Notes under the pieces: generated by a model | The model's database searches: none | The model's input: only the letters and a program-made list of their open reading frames with translations | Told to the model about the DNA's origin: nothing | In this document: in pieces, positions 1 through 5,128 of the stretch | Layout: each line of letters opens with the position of its first letter | Numbering within the stretch: position 1 is the first letter of the stretch | Source: Alphaproteobacteria bacterium | GTDB lineage: Bacteria; Pseudomonadota; Alphaproteobacteria; Puniceispirillales; Puniceispirillaceae | Assembly: GCA_016780695.1 (NCBI GenBank) | Contig: JADHLK010000118.1 | Location: 1-5,128, forward strand | Direction of reading: 5' to 3' | DNA: 5,128 nt | Program-made: the position numbers and the translations under genes

Positions 1-99
1 GTCTCGGTCAAGGCCACCACCACCGAACAGCTGGGCTTTCTGGGGCGCGGTGAGGGTATCGCGGCCATGGCCCAGGCCGCTATTGAGGTGCCTGCATGA
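1..99 (+). CDS. ispF: 2-C-methyl-D-erythritol 2,4-cyclodiphosphate synthase, C-terminal end (partial; possibly fused IspDF)
   Basis: This is the last 32 codons of a gene that enters from the left edge and stops at TGA 97-99. The visible protein contains KATTTEQLGFLGRGEGIAA, the signature C-terminal block of IspF, whose Thr/Glu residues help hold the cytidine nucleotide in the family. IspF cyclises 4-diphosphocytidyl-methylerythritol 2-phosphate, releasing CMP, in the cytoplasmic MEP pathway of isoprenoid synthesis. In many alphaproteobacteria IspF is the C-terminal half of a fused IspDF enzyme; too little is visible to tell which form this is. The stop codon overlaps the start of pgpA (ATGA at 96-99), so the two are probably translated in a coupled way. 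The identity of the fragment is well supported; the fusion state is unknown. Confidence 0.9.
   Translation, partial: VSVKATTTEQLGFLGRGEGIAAMAQAAIEVPA
85..88 (+). promoter_or_regulatory. Ribosome binding site of pgpA inside the ispF 3' end
   Basis: GAGG lies 7 bases upstream of the pgpA ATG at 96, within the last codons of ispF. It supports the ATG at 96 as the start and the in-operon reading of the ATGA overlap. Confidence 0.55.
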
Positions 100-548
100 C
101 GCGGTTTTTGCGCCAGATAGCGACTTTGGGGCCGGTTGGCTCCTTACCAGCCCCGGGCACGGCCGGATCGTTGGTTGCGCTGATCGCTGGCTGGGCGATC
201 CTCAGCCAGGCGGGCTGGCTATGGCTGCTATTGGCAGCGGTGCTGGCCACCATGCTCGGCTGGTGGGCAGCTGAAACCTACGCCAATGCAACAGGCAAGA
301 GCGATCCCTCGGAAGTGATTATTGATGAGGTGGCTGGCCAGTTCTCAGTGCTGCTGGTGCTGCCTGAGGTCACTTTTTTCTGGCTGCTGGCCGCTTTTAT
401 TTTGTTCCGCCTGTTTGATATTGTCAAAATCTGGCCGGTCAGCGCGGCTGAAAAACTGCCCGGCGGGCTGGGCATCATGGCAGATGATATTGTGGCAGCC
501 GGGCTGGCCGGAATGTGCCTGCTAGGAATACAGGCGATGCTGATATGA
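96..548 (+). CDS. pgpA: Phosphatidylglycerophosphatase A (PgpA)
   Basis: A 150-residue protein of the usual PgpA size. It removes phosphate from phosphatidylglycerophosphate to give phosphatidylglycerol at the inner membrane. Family motifs appear in order: PAPGTAGSL (residues 18-26), DPSEVIIDEVAGQ (70-82), FRLFDIVKIWP (104-114) and GGLGIMADD (123-131). The acidic residues D77/E78 and D130/D131 sit where the family places its metal-binding and catalytic residues. Hydrophobic stretches near 23-36, 40-56, 83-104 and 132-149 fit an integral membrane protein with about four segments. The start at 96 overlaps the ispF stop and has GAGG 7 bases upstream; the stop TGA (546-548) overlaps the cinA start as ATGA. 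Isoprenoid and phospholipid genes together here look like a housekeeping operon. No key residue appears to be missing. The identification is firm. Confidence 0.95.
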   Translation: MTRFLRQIATLGPVGSLPAPGTAGSLVALIAGWAILSQAGWLWLLLAAVLATMLGWWAAETYANATGKSDPSEVIIDEVAGQFSVLLVLPEVTFFWLLAAFILFRLFDIVKIWPVSAAEKLPGGLGIMADDIVAAGLAGMCLLGIQAMLI

Positions 549-1084
549 GCAGCCGGACTATAAACGCGCTGGCCGCCCGGCTGGTTGCCAGCTTGCAGGA
601 CAGCAAGGCCATGCTGGTCACGGCAGAGAGCTGCACCGGCGGTCTCATCGCTGCGGCGATAACTGATATTGCAGGCTCCTCGGCGGCGCTGGACCGGGGG
701 CTTGTCACCTATTCCAATCAGGCAAAAACTGACTTGCTGGGCGTGCGCCCCCAGACGCTGGCAGAATGGGGGGCCGTTTCTGAGCAAACTGCAGCCGAGA
801 TGGTATCCGGCGCGTTGCAGGCTTGTCCGGCAGCTGAATATGCGGTGGCGGTAACCGGCATTGCCGGACCCGGCGGCGGCACTGTGGATAAGCCGGTCGG
901 GCTGGTTTGGCTGGCCGTGCAAAAACGCGGCCAGAAAGCGCGCATCAGCCAGCTTGACCTGACCGGCACCCAAACAGGCGAGCAAACAGATGATGTCCGG
1001 GCAGCGGTGCGCGAAAAGACTGTCGAGGCGGCGCTTTCCGCCCTGCTTCAGCTGGCAAGGAAGGACAGCTCAGGCGATAGCTGA
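545..1084 (+). CDS. cinA: Stand-alone CinA C-terminal domain protein, nicotinamide-nucleotide amidohydrolase (PncC type)
   Basis: A 179-residue protein that matches only the C-terminal (PncC) domain of CinA; the N-terminal MoaB/MogA-like domain is absent, as in the short family members. PncC enzymes deamidate nicotinamide mononucleotide to nicotinate mononucleotide, recycling NMN for NAD synthesis in the cytoplasm. Motifs seen are TAESCTGG (residues 26-33), DIAGSSAALDRGLVTYSN (41-58), K61, GAVSE (76-80) and the glycine-rich VTGIAGPGGG (103-112). S29, Y56 and K61 correspond to what I recall as the catalytic Ser/Tyr/Lys set; exact equivalence is from memory. I chose ATG 545 because it gives the ATGA overlap with pgpA and leads straight into the family's N-terminal helix. 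An in-frame GTG at 515 would add ten non-conserved residues. It is the last gene of the plus-strand operon. The old competence-damage name does not imply a role in competence. Confidence 0.92.
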   Translation: MSSRTINALAARLVASLQDSKAMLVTAESCTGGLIAAAITDIAGSSAALDRGLVTYSNQAKTDLLGVRPQTLAEWGAVSEQTAAEMVSGALQACPAAEYAVAVTGIAGPGGGTVDKPVGLVWLAVQKRGQKARISQLDLTGTQTGEQTDDVRAAVREKTVEAALSALLQLARKDSSGDS

Positions 1085-1114
1085 AACCGCTTCCCTTTTA
1101 AGCCAGCCAGCCAA
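1085..1114. other. Convergent intergenic gap between cinA and the coq10-like gene
   Basis: Thirty bases separate two convergent stop codons. I see no GC-rich hairpin followed by a T-run in either direction. The best candidate is a 7-base stem, 1047-1053 with 1079-1085, mostly inside cinA, with a 25-base loop and no T-tract after it. The gap runs into a short AGCC/AATC repeat that continues into the end of the coq10-like gene. Confidence 0.6.
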
Positions 1115-1570
1115 TCAATCAGCAGCCAGCCGGTCTGCCCGGCCATAAAGATCATCGGCCCGTCTCTCAAAGGCGCGCACCATCCGCTTGACCGCCTCGG
1201 TAAAAAGGCTTTCCATCACGGTTTGCAGCAAGCGCGAGCGAAATTCAAAATCAACATAGAAATCAATCTCACATCCGTCAGGATGCGGCTTAAATATCCA
1301 TTTATTTTTCAGATATTTGAATGGGCCTTCTGCATATTCCACATAAATTTCTAAATACTCTTTATCCAGCGTTACATAAGAGGTAAAACGCTCTTTGAAT
1401 GCCTGAAAGCCGATGATCAGATCAGCGACCAGCTTTTCCTCATCCTGGCTACGAATACGCGCCGCCAGACACCAGGGGAGAAATTCTGGATAATGCTGCA
1501 CGCCAGCGACCAGATCAAACAGCTGTTCCGGCTGATGGCGGATAACCCGTTTTTCGGCATGAACGGTCAT
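1115..1570 (-). CDS. coq10: COQ10 / RatA-family START-domain protein (ubiquinone-binding type; often annotated as RatA family toxin)
   Basis: A 151-residue protein of typical length for the COQ10/RatA branch of the SRPBCC (START-like) fold. Family hallmarks are AEKRV near the N-terminus (5-9), LFDLVAGVQHYPEFLPWC (17-34), GPFKYLKNKWIF (82-93), and FEFRSRLLQ (108-116) leading into the long C-terminal helix. In mitochondria and related bacteria, COQ10 binds ubiquinone and is needed for its efficient use in respiration. E. coli RatA of the same family has been described as blocking ribosomal subunit association. Next to PDH and lipoate genes in an alphaproteobacterium I favour the COQ10-like role. 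No antitoxin partner, such as a ratB-type gene, is visible. The start overlaps the lipA stop (ATGA at 1567-1570) and has only a weak Shine-Dalgarno sequence, suggesting translational coupling. The middle of the gene is unusually AT-rich (see findings). Family firm, function inferred. Confidence 0.88.
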   Translation of the reverse strand: MTVHAEKRVIRHQPEQLFDLVAGVQHYPEFLPWCLAARIRSQDEEKLVADLIIGFQAFKERFTSYVTLDKEYLEIYVEYAEGPFKYLKNKWIFKPHPDGCEIDFYVDFEFRSRLLQTVMESLFTEAVKRMVRAFERRADDLYGRADRLAAD

Positions 1571-2517
1571 CCGGCCAGCGCTGCCTGACGGGCACTTCTC
1601 AGCGCGGCAAAGTCACTATCCGCATGATAGGAGGAGCGCGTTAGCGGGGTTGAGGCCATCATCAAAAACCCTTTTGCCTGGCCAGTTTTATCATAATGGC
1701 TGAATTGATCAGGCGTAACAAAACGGTCCACCGGGGCGTGTTTCGGCGTTGGCTGGAGATATTGGCCAATAGTCATAAAATCAACATCCGCGCTGCGCAA
1801 ATCATCCATCACCTGCAAAACCTCCTCATCTTCTTCTCCCAGCCCAACCATGATACCGGATTTGGTGAAGATAGAGGCATCCAGCTTCTTCACCGCAGCC
1901 AGAATCGACAGCGAATGAAAATAGCGCGCCCCCGGCCGAACCGAGGGGTAGAGGCGCGGCACTGTCTCCAGATTATGGTTAAACACATCTGGCCGGGCCT
2001 CTGCCACCCTTTCCAGCGCGCCGGGTTTGCGCAAGAAATCCGGCGTTAACACCTCTATCGTGGTCACTGGCGAGGCAGCCCGCACAGCCGCTATGGTGCG
2101 GGCGAAATGAGCCGCCCCGCCATCATCGAGATCATCCCGGTCAACTGAGGTAATCACCACATGGGCCAGACCCAGCCGGGCCACCGCAACCGCTACATTT
2201 TCCGGCTCATGCGGGTCCAGCAGATCCGGCCGCCCGGTCGCCACATTGCAAAAGGCACAGGCACGGGTGCAGACGGAGCCTAAAATCATCATCGTCGAGT
2301 GTTTTTTCGCCCAACATTCCCCGATATTGGGGCAGGCCGCTTCCTCACAGACGGTGACCAAATCCAGATCCCGCATCAGCTGGCGGGTTTCTTCAAAAGC
2401 ACCTGATTGCGGGGCACGCACACGCAACCAGTCTGGCCGGGCCGGCTGCGGCCTGTCCGGATTGCGCCGTTTTTCAGGATGGCGGGCAGCCCCGGTTTTC
2501 GCATTCGGTTGCGGCAT
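1567..2517 (-). CDS. lipA: Lipoyl synthase (LipA), radical SAM enzyme
   Basis: A 316-residue protein, the normal LipA length. It inserts two sulfur atoms at C6 and C8 of octanoyl groups bound to E2 and glycine-cleavage H proteins, using S-adenosylmethionine and two [4Fe-4S] clusters. The auxiliary-cluster cysteines are C57, C62 and C68 (in CEEAACPNIGEC). The radical SAM motif is C83-x3-C87-x2-C90 (in CTRACAFC). The C-terminal RSSYHAD (294-300) carries the serine that completes the auxiliary cluster. All key residues are present. Residues 1-29 are a basic, proline-rich tail containing RHPEK, as is common in alphaproteobacterial LipA. The start is supported by AAGGA 6 bases upstream. It lies 33 bases after lpdA and overlaps the coq10-like gene by 4 bases. 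Placement behind E2 and E3 couples cofactor synthesis to its substrate complex. LipB, which supplies the octanoyl group, is not in the window. Confidence 0.97.
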   Translation of the reverse strand: MPQPNAKTGAARHPEKRRNPDRPQPARPDWLRVRAPQSGAFEETRQLMRDLDLVTVCEEAACPNIGECWAKKHSTMMILGSVCTRACAFCNVATGRPDLLDPHEPENVAVAVARLGLAHVVITSVDRDDLDDGGAAHFARTIAAVRAASPVTTIEVLTPDFLRKPGALERVAEARPDVFNHNLETVPRLYPSVRPGARYFHSLSILAAVKKLDASIFTKSGIMVGLGEEDEEVLQVMDDLRSADVDFMTIGQYLQPTPKHAPVDRFVTPDQFSHYDKTGQAKGFLMMASTPLTRSSYHADSDFAALRSARQAALAG

Positions 2518-2522
2518 GGTTA

Positions 2523-2528
2523 ATCCTT
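2523..2528 (-). promoter_or_regulatory. Ribosome binding site of lipA
   Basis: On the minus strand AAGGAT lies just upstream of the lipA ATG; the AAGGA core is 6 bases away. This is the clearest Shine-Dalgarno sequence in the window. It fixes the start at 2517 and shows that lipA can be translated independently of lpdA. The 33-base lpdA-lipA gap (2518-2550) shows no hairpin or promoter that I can defend. Confidence 0.7.
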
Positions 2529-2550
2529 GAACAAACTGGCCGATAGCCCC

Positions 2551-3963
2551 CTAGAAATGGATCGCCCGGTCGAACGCGTCAAGCACAGATTCATGCATCG
2601 CTTCTGACAGGGTGGGATGCGGGAAAATTGTTTGCATCAGCTCTGTTTCCGTGGTTTCCAGCTGGCGGGCTATCGCATAGCCTTGAATAAGCTCGGTCAC
2701 TTCCGGCCCGATCATATGCGCGCCCAGCAAGGCCCCGGTATCCGCATCAAACACCGTCTTGATCAAACCCTGATCCTCGCCCATCGCAATCGCCTTGCCA
2801 TTACCAAGGAACGGGAAGCGCCCAACCCGCAGCTTGAAGCCGGCCTGCTTGGCGGCTTCCTCACTCAACCCGACAGAGGCAATTTGCGGACGGCAATAGG
2901 TGCAACCGGGAACCGAATTATCAGCTATCGGATGCGCGCCCTTAACTGCGGCAATCTTCTCAACACAGATTATACCTTCATGACTGGCTTTGTGCGCCAG
3001 CCAAGGCGGGCCGGTCACATCGCCTATTGCATATACGCCCGGCTCTGCGGTGGCACAATAGCCATCTGTCTGGATATGGCCACGATCCACCTTCACAGCG
3101 GTTTTCTCCAGCCCCAGATTTTCCGTATTGCCGGTAATGCCAACTGCCATAATCAACTTTTCGGCTTTCAGCTCTTGCGGTTTGCCATCAATTTCCAGCT
3201 GCGCTGTGACGCCGGATTTCGCCCGCTCCAGCCCGGTCAGCTTGACAGATGTCATAATCTTGATGCCGCGCGCTTCAAAGGCTTTGTGGGCCAAGGCAGA
3301 AATCTCGGCATCCTCGGCATTCAAAATCCGATCCAGCGCCTCTATCACTGTGACCTGAACACCCATATCCGCATAAAAGCTGGCAAATTCGATACCAATC
3401 GCCCCGGAGCCTACCACAATCAGCGATTTTGGCATCCTGTCCGGCACCATCGCCTCTTTATAGGTCAGCACCTGCTGGCCATCAGCTTCCAGACCGGGCA
3501 GCTGGCGGGCCCGCGCCCCAGTGGCCAGAATTACATTTTTTGCTCCGATCAGCTGGTTTGCCTTGCCGGAAATTTCTATTTTGTGGCCTGCCTTATCACG
3601 ACCAGCCAGGCGCGCTGTTCCGTCAATTACTGCTATCTTGTTCTTTTTCAGCAAATGCGCCACCCCGCCGGACAGCCTTTCTGCCACCTTGCGGGACCGG
3701 GCCACAACCTTATCCAGATTGATGGAAACCTCGCCTGATATTTCAATGCCGAAATCCGCCATTTCACCCAGATTATGCCGTAATTCTGCCGCCCGCAGCA
3801 AAGCCTTGGTCGGAATACAGCCCCAATTCAGGCAAATGCCGCCCAAATGCTCTTTTTCGATCAGCACGGTTTGCAGCCCCAGCTGTGCCGCCCGGATAGC
3901 TGCTACATAGCCGCCCGGCCCGCCGCCAATCACCGCCAGATCATAGGTTTTTGCCTCAGCCAT
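2551..3963 (-). CDS. lpdA: Dihydrolipoyl dehydrogenase (E3 of the pyruvate dehydrogenase complex)
   Basis: A 470-residue flavoprotein of the expected E3 length. It reoxidises the dihydrolipoyl group on E2, passing electrons through a disulfide and FAD to NAD+. Domains in order: FAD-binding motif GGGPGG (13-18); redox disulfide C44/C49 in GGICLNWGCIPTK; NAD-binding motif GSGAIG (185-190) with an acidic residue, E208, ending the next strand, which fits NAD rather than NADP; second FAD motif GVYAIGD (309-315); and the C-terminal interface domain with catalytic H449 and E454 in HPTLSE. An extra CxxC (C354, C357 in GCTYC) lies near the start of the interface domain. The ATG at 3963 is 17 bases after the pdhC stop and has AAAGG 9 bases upstream. 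Position after pdhC marks it as the PDH E3, although E3 is often shared with the 2-oxoglutarate complex. Identification is firm. Confidence 0.97.
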   Translation of the reverse strand: MAEAKTYDLAVIGGGPGGYVAAIRAAQLGLQTVLIEKEHLGGICLNWGCIPTKALLRAAELRHNLGEMADFGIEISGEVSINLDKVVARSRKVAERLSGGVAHLLKKNKIAVIDGTARLAGRDKAGHKIEISGKANQLIGAKNVILATGARARQLPGLEADGQQVLTYKEAMVPDRMPKSLIVVGSGAIGIEFASFYADMGVQVTVIEALDRILNAEDAEISALAHKAFEARGIKIMTSVKLTGLERAKSGVTAQLEIDGKPQELKAEKLIMAVGITGNTENLGLEKTAVKVDRGHIQTDGYCATAEPGVYAIGDVTGPPWLAHKASHEGIICVEKIAAVKGAHPIADNSVPGCTYCRPQIASVGLSEEAAKQAGFKLRVGRFPFLGNGKAIAMGEDQGLIKTVFDADTGALLGAHMIGPEVTELIQGYAIARQLETTETELMQTIFPHPTLSEAMHESVLDAFDRAIHF

Positions 3964-3972
3964 CTTGCCTGA

Positions 3973-3977
3973 CCTTT
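3973..3977 (-). promoter_or_regulatory. Ribosome binding site of lpdA
   Basis: AAAGG on the minus strand lies 9 bases before the lpdA ATG, within the 17-base gap that follows the pdhC stop. A second AGG closer in (3968-3970, 4 bases away) is less well spaced. Both support the start at 3963. Confidence 0.5.
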
Positions 3978-3980
3978 CGC

Positions 3981-5128
3981 TTACAACAGCATGGTGACGG
4001 GATTTTCAACAAATCCCTTGAAAGATTGCAGCCATCTGGCCCCCAGCGCGCCATCGACAATGCGGTGGTCAGCAGACAAGGTCACCTTCATCATCGTGGC
4101 AATAGCAATCTGGCCATCGCGCACAACCGGCTTTTCCTCGCCTGCCCCGACAGCCAGAATAGCGGCTTGCGGCGGGTTGATAACAGCAGCGAATTCCTGC
4201 ACCCCGAACATCCCCAGATTGGAGATGGTAAAGCCCCCGCCGGTATAATCCTGCGGTGCCAGCTTGCCCTCTCTGGCCTTTTCAGCCAGCGATTTTGTCA
4301 GCTCCGACAGCTCTGCCAGACCAAGGCTTTCTACCGAGCGGATGATCGGCGTGATCAGCCCGCCCTCTATGGCCACCGCCATGGAAATATCAGCCCGGTC
4401 AAAATAGCGGCAGCCCTCCTCCTCATACCAGCCATTGACCTCTGGAACTGCTTTCAGGGCCATGCCAGCCGCCCGGATAATCATGTCATTTACAGATATT
4501 TTTATGCCGTCCGGCGCAGTTTCATTCAGCGCCTTGCGACTAGCCAGAAGTTGGTCGATACAACATTCCACTGTGAGATAGAAATGCGGGGCTTCTTGTT
4601 TGGATTGCTGCAAACGCTGAGCAATCGTTTTGCGCATGGCACTATGCGGCACAAAGCGCTCACCTGCCGCGGCCAGACTGCCAGCAGCTGCTCTGCCAGC
4701 AGATTGGCTGCTGCCTGCGGCCGCGGTTGCCAGAGCCTCCTCTATATCGGCCCGAATAATGCGGCCATGCGGCCCGCTGCCAGTCAGGCCGGATAAATCC
4801 AGATCATTCTGTGCGGCGATACGGCGGGCCAGCGGGCTGGCGAAAAGCCGGTTTGTGGTCTGCTTCGGCTGGGCCGGACCAGCTGGTTTTTCAGCTGGTT
4901 GAGGCGGGGCTGGGTCCGCCGGGGATGGTTCCGCTGGGGCTGGATCGGCTGGTGCTGGTTGGGGCGGGGCTGGCGGTTCGCCAGCCGCGTTCGGCACAGT
5001 CAGGCTGTCCAGATCCTCGCCTTCCCCCGCCAAAAGCGCGATAGGCTGGTTAACCGGCACATTGGCGCTGCCTTCGGCGACAAGTTTTTTTGCCAGAATA
5101 CCATCTTCTATCGCTTCCACTTCCATCG
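3981..5128 (-). CDS. pdhC: Dihydrolipoamide acetyltransferase, E2 of pyruvate dehydrogenase (5' partial)
   Basis: The gene enters from the right edge, so its true start is outside the window; 381 residues are visible, counted from the Met at 5124-5126. That Met is not the start. It belongs to the conserved KATMEVEA-type motif that follows the lipoyl-lysine, which itself lies just outside. E2 moves acetyl groups from E1 to CoA through its lipoyl arm and forms the core of the cytoplasmic PDH complex. Visible domains: remainder of one lipoyl domain (1-43); Pro/Ala-rich flexible linker (44-92); peripheral-subunit-binding domain (94-132, LFASPLARRIAAQNDLDLSG onward); a short Ala/Gly/Ser linker (133-155); and the catalytic domain (157-381) with active-site H354 and D358 in DHRIVDG. 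About 40 residues seem to be missing, suggesting a single-lipoyl E2 of roughly 420-430 residues. SVNDMIIRAA and SNLGMFGVQEFAAVINPPQ fit acetyl- rather than succinyltransferase. It is followed closely by lpdA. Confidence 0.95.
   Translation of the reverse strand, partial: MEVEAIEDGILAKKLVAEGSANVPVNQPIALLAGEGEDLDSLTVPNAAGEPPAPPQPAPADPAPAEPSPADPAPPQPAEKPAGPAQPKQTTNRLFASPLARRIAAQNDLDLSGLTGSGPHGRIIRADIEEALATAAAGSSQSAGRAAAGSLAAAGERFVPHSAMRKTIAQRLQQSKQEAPHFYLTVECCIDQLLASRKALNETAPDGIKISVNDMIIRAAGMALKAVPEVNGWYEEEGCRYFDRADISMAVAIEGGLITPIIRSVESLGLAELSELTKSLAEKAREGKLAPQDYTGGGFTISNLGMFGVQEFAAVINPPQAAILAVGAGEEKPVVRDGQIAIATMMKVTLSADHRIVDGALGARWLQSFKGFVENPVTMLL
4893..4973 (-). repeat. Imperfect 60-base direct repeat encoding the E2 Pro/Ala linker
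   Basis: Two 20-base segments, 4894-4913 and 4954-4973, match at 19 of 20 positions and are spaced exactly 60 bases, a whole number of codons. They encode the duplicated PAPPQPA at residues 52-58 and 72-78 of the visible E2. Between them are related ADPAP/AEPSP units. The encoded stretch is a swinging-arm linker between the lipoyl and subunit-binding domains, where sequence is loosely constrained and in-frame repeat changes are tolerated. Confidence 0.75.

Noticed and set aside
515..547. GTG 515 as the cinA start
   Set aside because: It adds ten non-conserved residues; ATG 545 gives the ATGA overlap and the expected N-terminus.
278..985. Minus-strand 235-codon open frame as a gene
   Set aside because: It runs opposite pgpA and cinA, both with clear family motifs, and shows no recognisable domain of its own.
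1292..1318. Seven-base inverted repeat (AAATATC / GATATTT) inside the coq10-like gene
   Set aside because: It is AT-only except for one pair, has a 13-base loop, lies mid-gene, and is expected by chance in such an AT-rich patch.
1115..1570. RatA-like gene as part of a toxin-antitoxin system
   Set aside because: No partner antitoxin gene is adjacent. It overlaps lipA in a housekeeping operon, and COQ10-like function is the simpler reading.
2617..3738. Plus-strand 373-codon open frame as a gene
   Set aside because: It lies wholly inside lpdA on the other strand in codon register, has no recognisable domain, and its length follows from rare TTA/TCA/CTA use in lpdA.
3951..4796. Plus-strand 281-codon open frame as a gene
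   Set aside because: It is antisense to pdhC in the same register; pdhC is firmly identified by its catalytic and binding-domain motifs.
5124..5126. Met at the right edge as the pdhC start
   Set aside because: It is the internal Met of the lipoyl-domain motif; the lipoyl-lysine and about 40 residues before it must lie outside the window.

Overview
The window is chromosomal core metabolism, most likely from a moderately GC-rich alphaproteobacterium. The evidence is the proteins themselves (a PDH-type E2 and E3 of alphaproteobacterial character, a COQ10/RatA-type START protein, a stand-alone CinA C-terminal domain) and the gene order ispF, pgpA, cinA facing coq10, lipA, lpdA, pdhC, which from memory is a familiar arrangement in this class. 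I cannot name a genus.

Layout. The left block (1-1084, plus strand) holds the 3' end of ispF (or of a fused ispDF), then pgpA and cinA. Each junction is an exact 4-base ATGA overlap, so this is a tight operon. The right block (1115-5128, minus strand) reads from the right edge inwards: pdhC (E2 of pyruvate dehydrogenase, 5' end cut off by the window), lpdA (E3), lipA (lipoyl synthase) and a COQ10/RatA-family gene. Gaps are 17 and 33 bases, and the last junction is a 4-base overlap. The two blocks converge on a 30-base gap at 1085-1114, where I see no classical terminator. No stretch longer than 300 bases lacks a gene, and there are no RNA genes, mobile elements or CRISPR arrays that I can support.

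How the genes work together. PdhC carries lipoyl groups and transfers acetyl units to CoA. LpdA reoxidises the dihydrolipoyl group with NAD+. LipA makes the lipoyl cofactor by inserting sulfur into octanoylated E2 domains. The complex and its cofactor enzyme are therefore probably made from one transcript, with pdhA/pdhB (E1) expected beyond the right edge. The COQ10-like protein probably serves ubiquinone-dependent respiration. In the other block, ispF feeds isoprenoid synthesis, pgpA completes phosphatidylglycerol, and cinA recycles nicotinamide mononucleotide for NAD.

I found no undescribed system. The most notable local features are three ATGA couplings, a 60-base imperfect repeat in the E2 linker, a strongly AT-rich patch inside the coq10-like gene, and long antisense open frames that are explained by codon choice.
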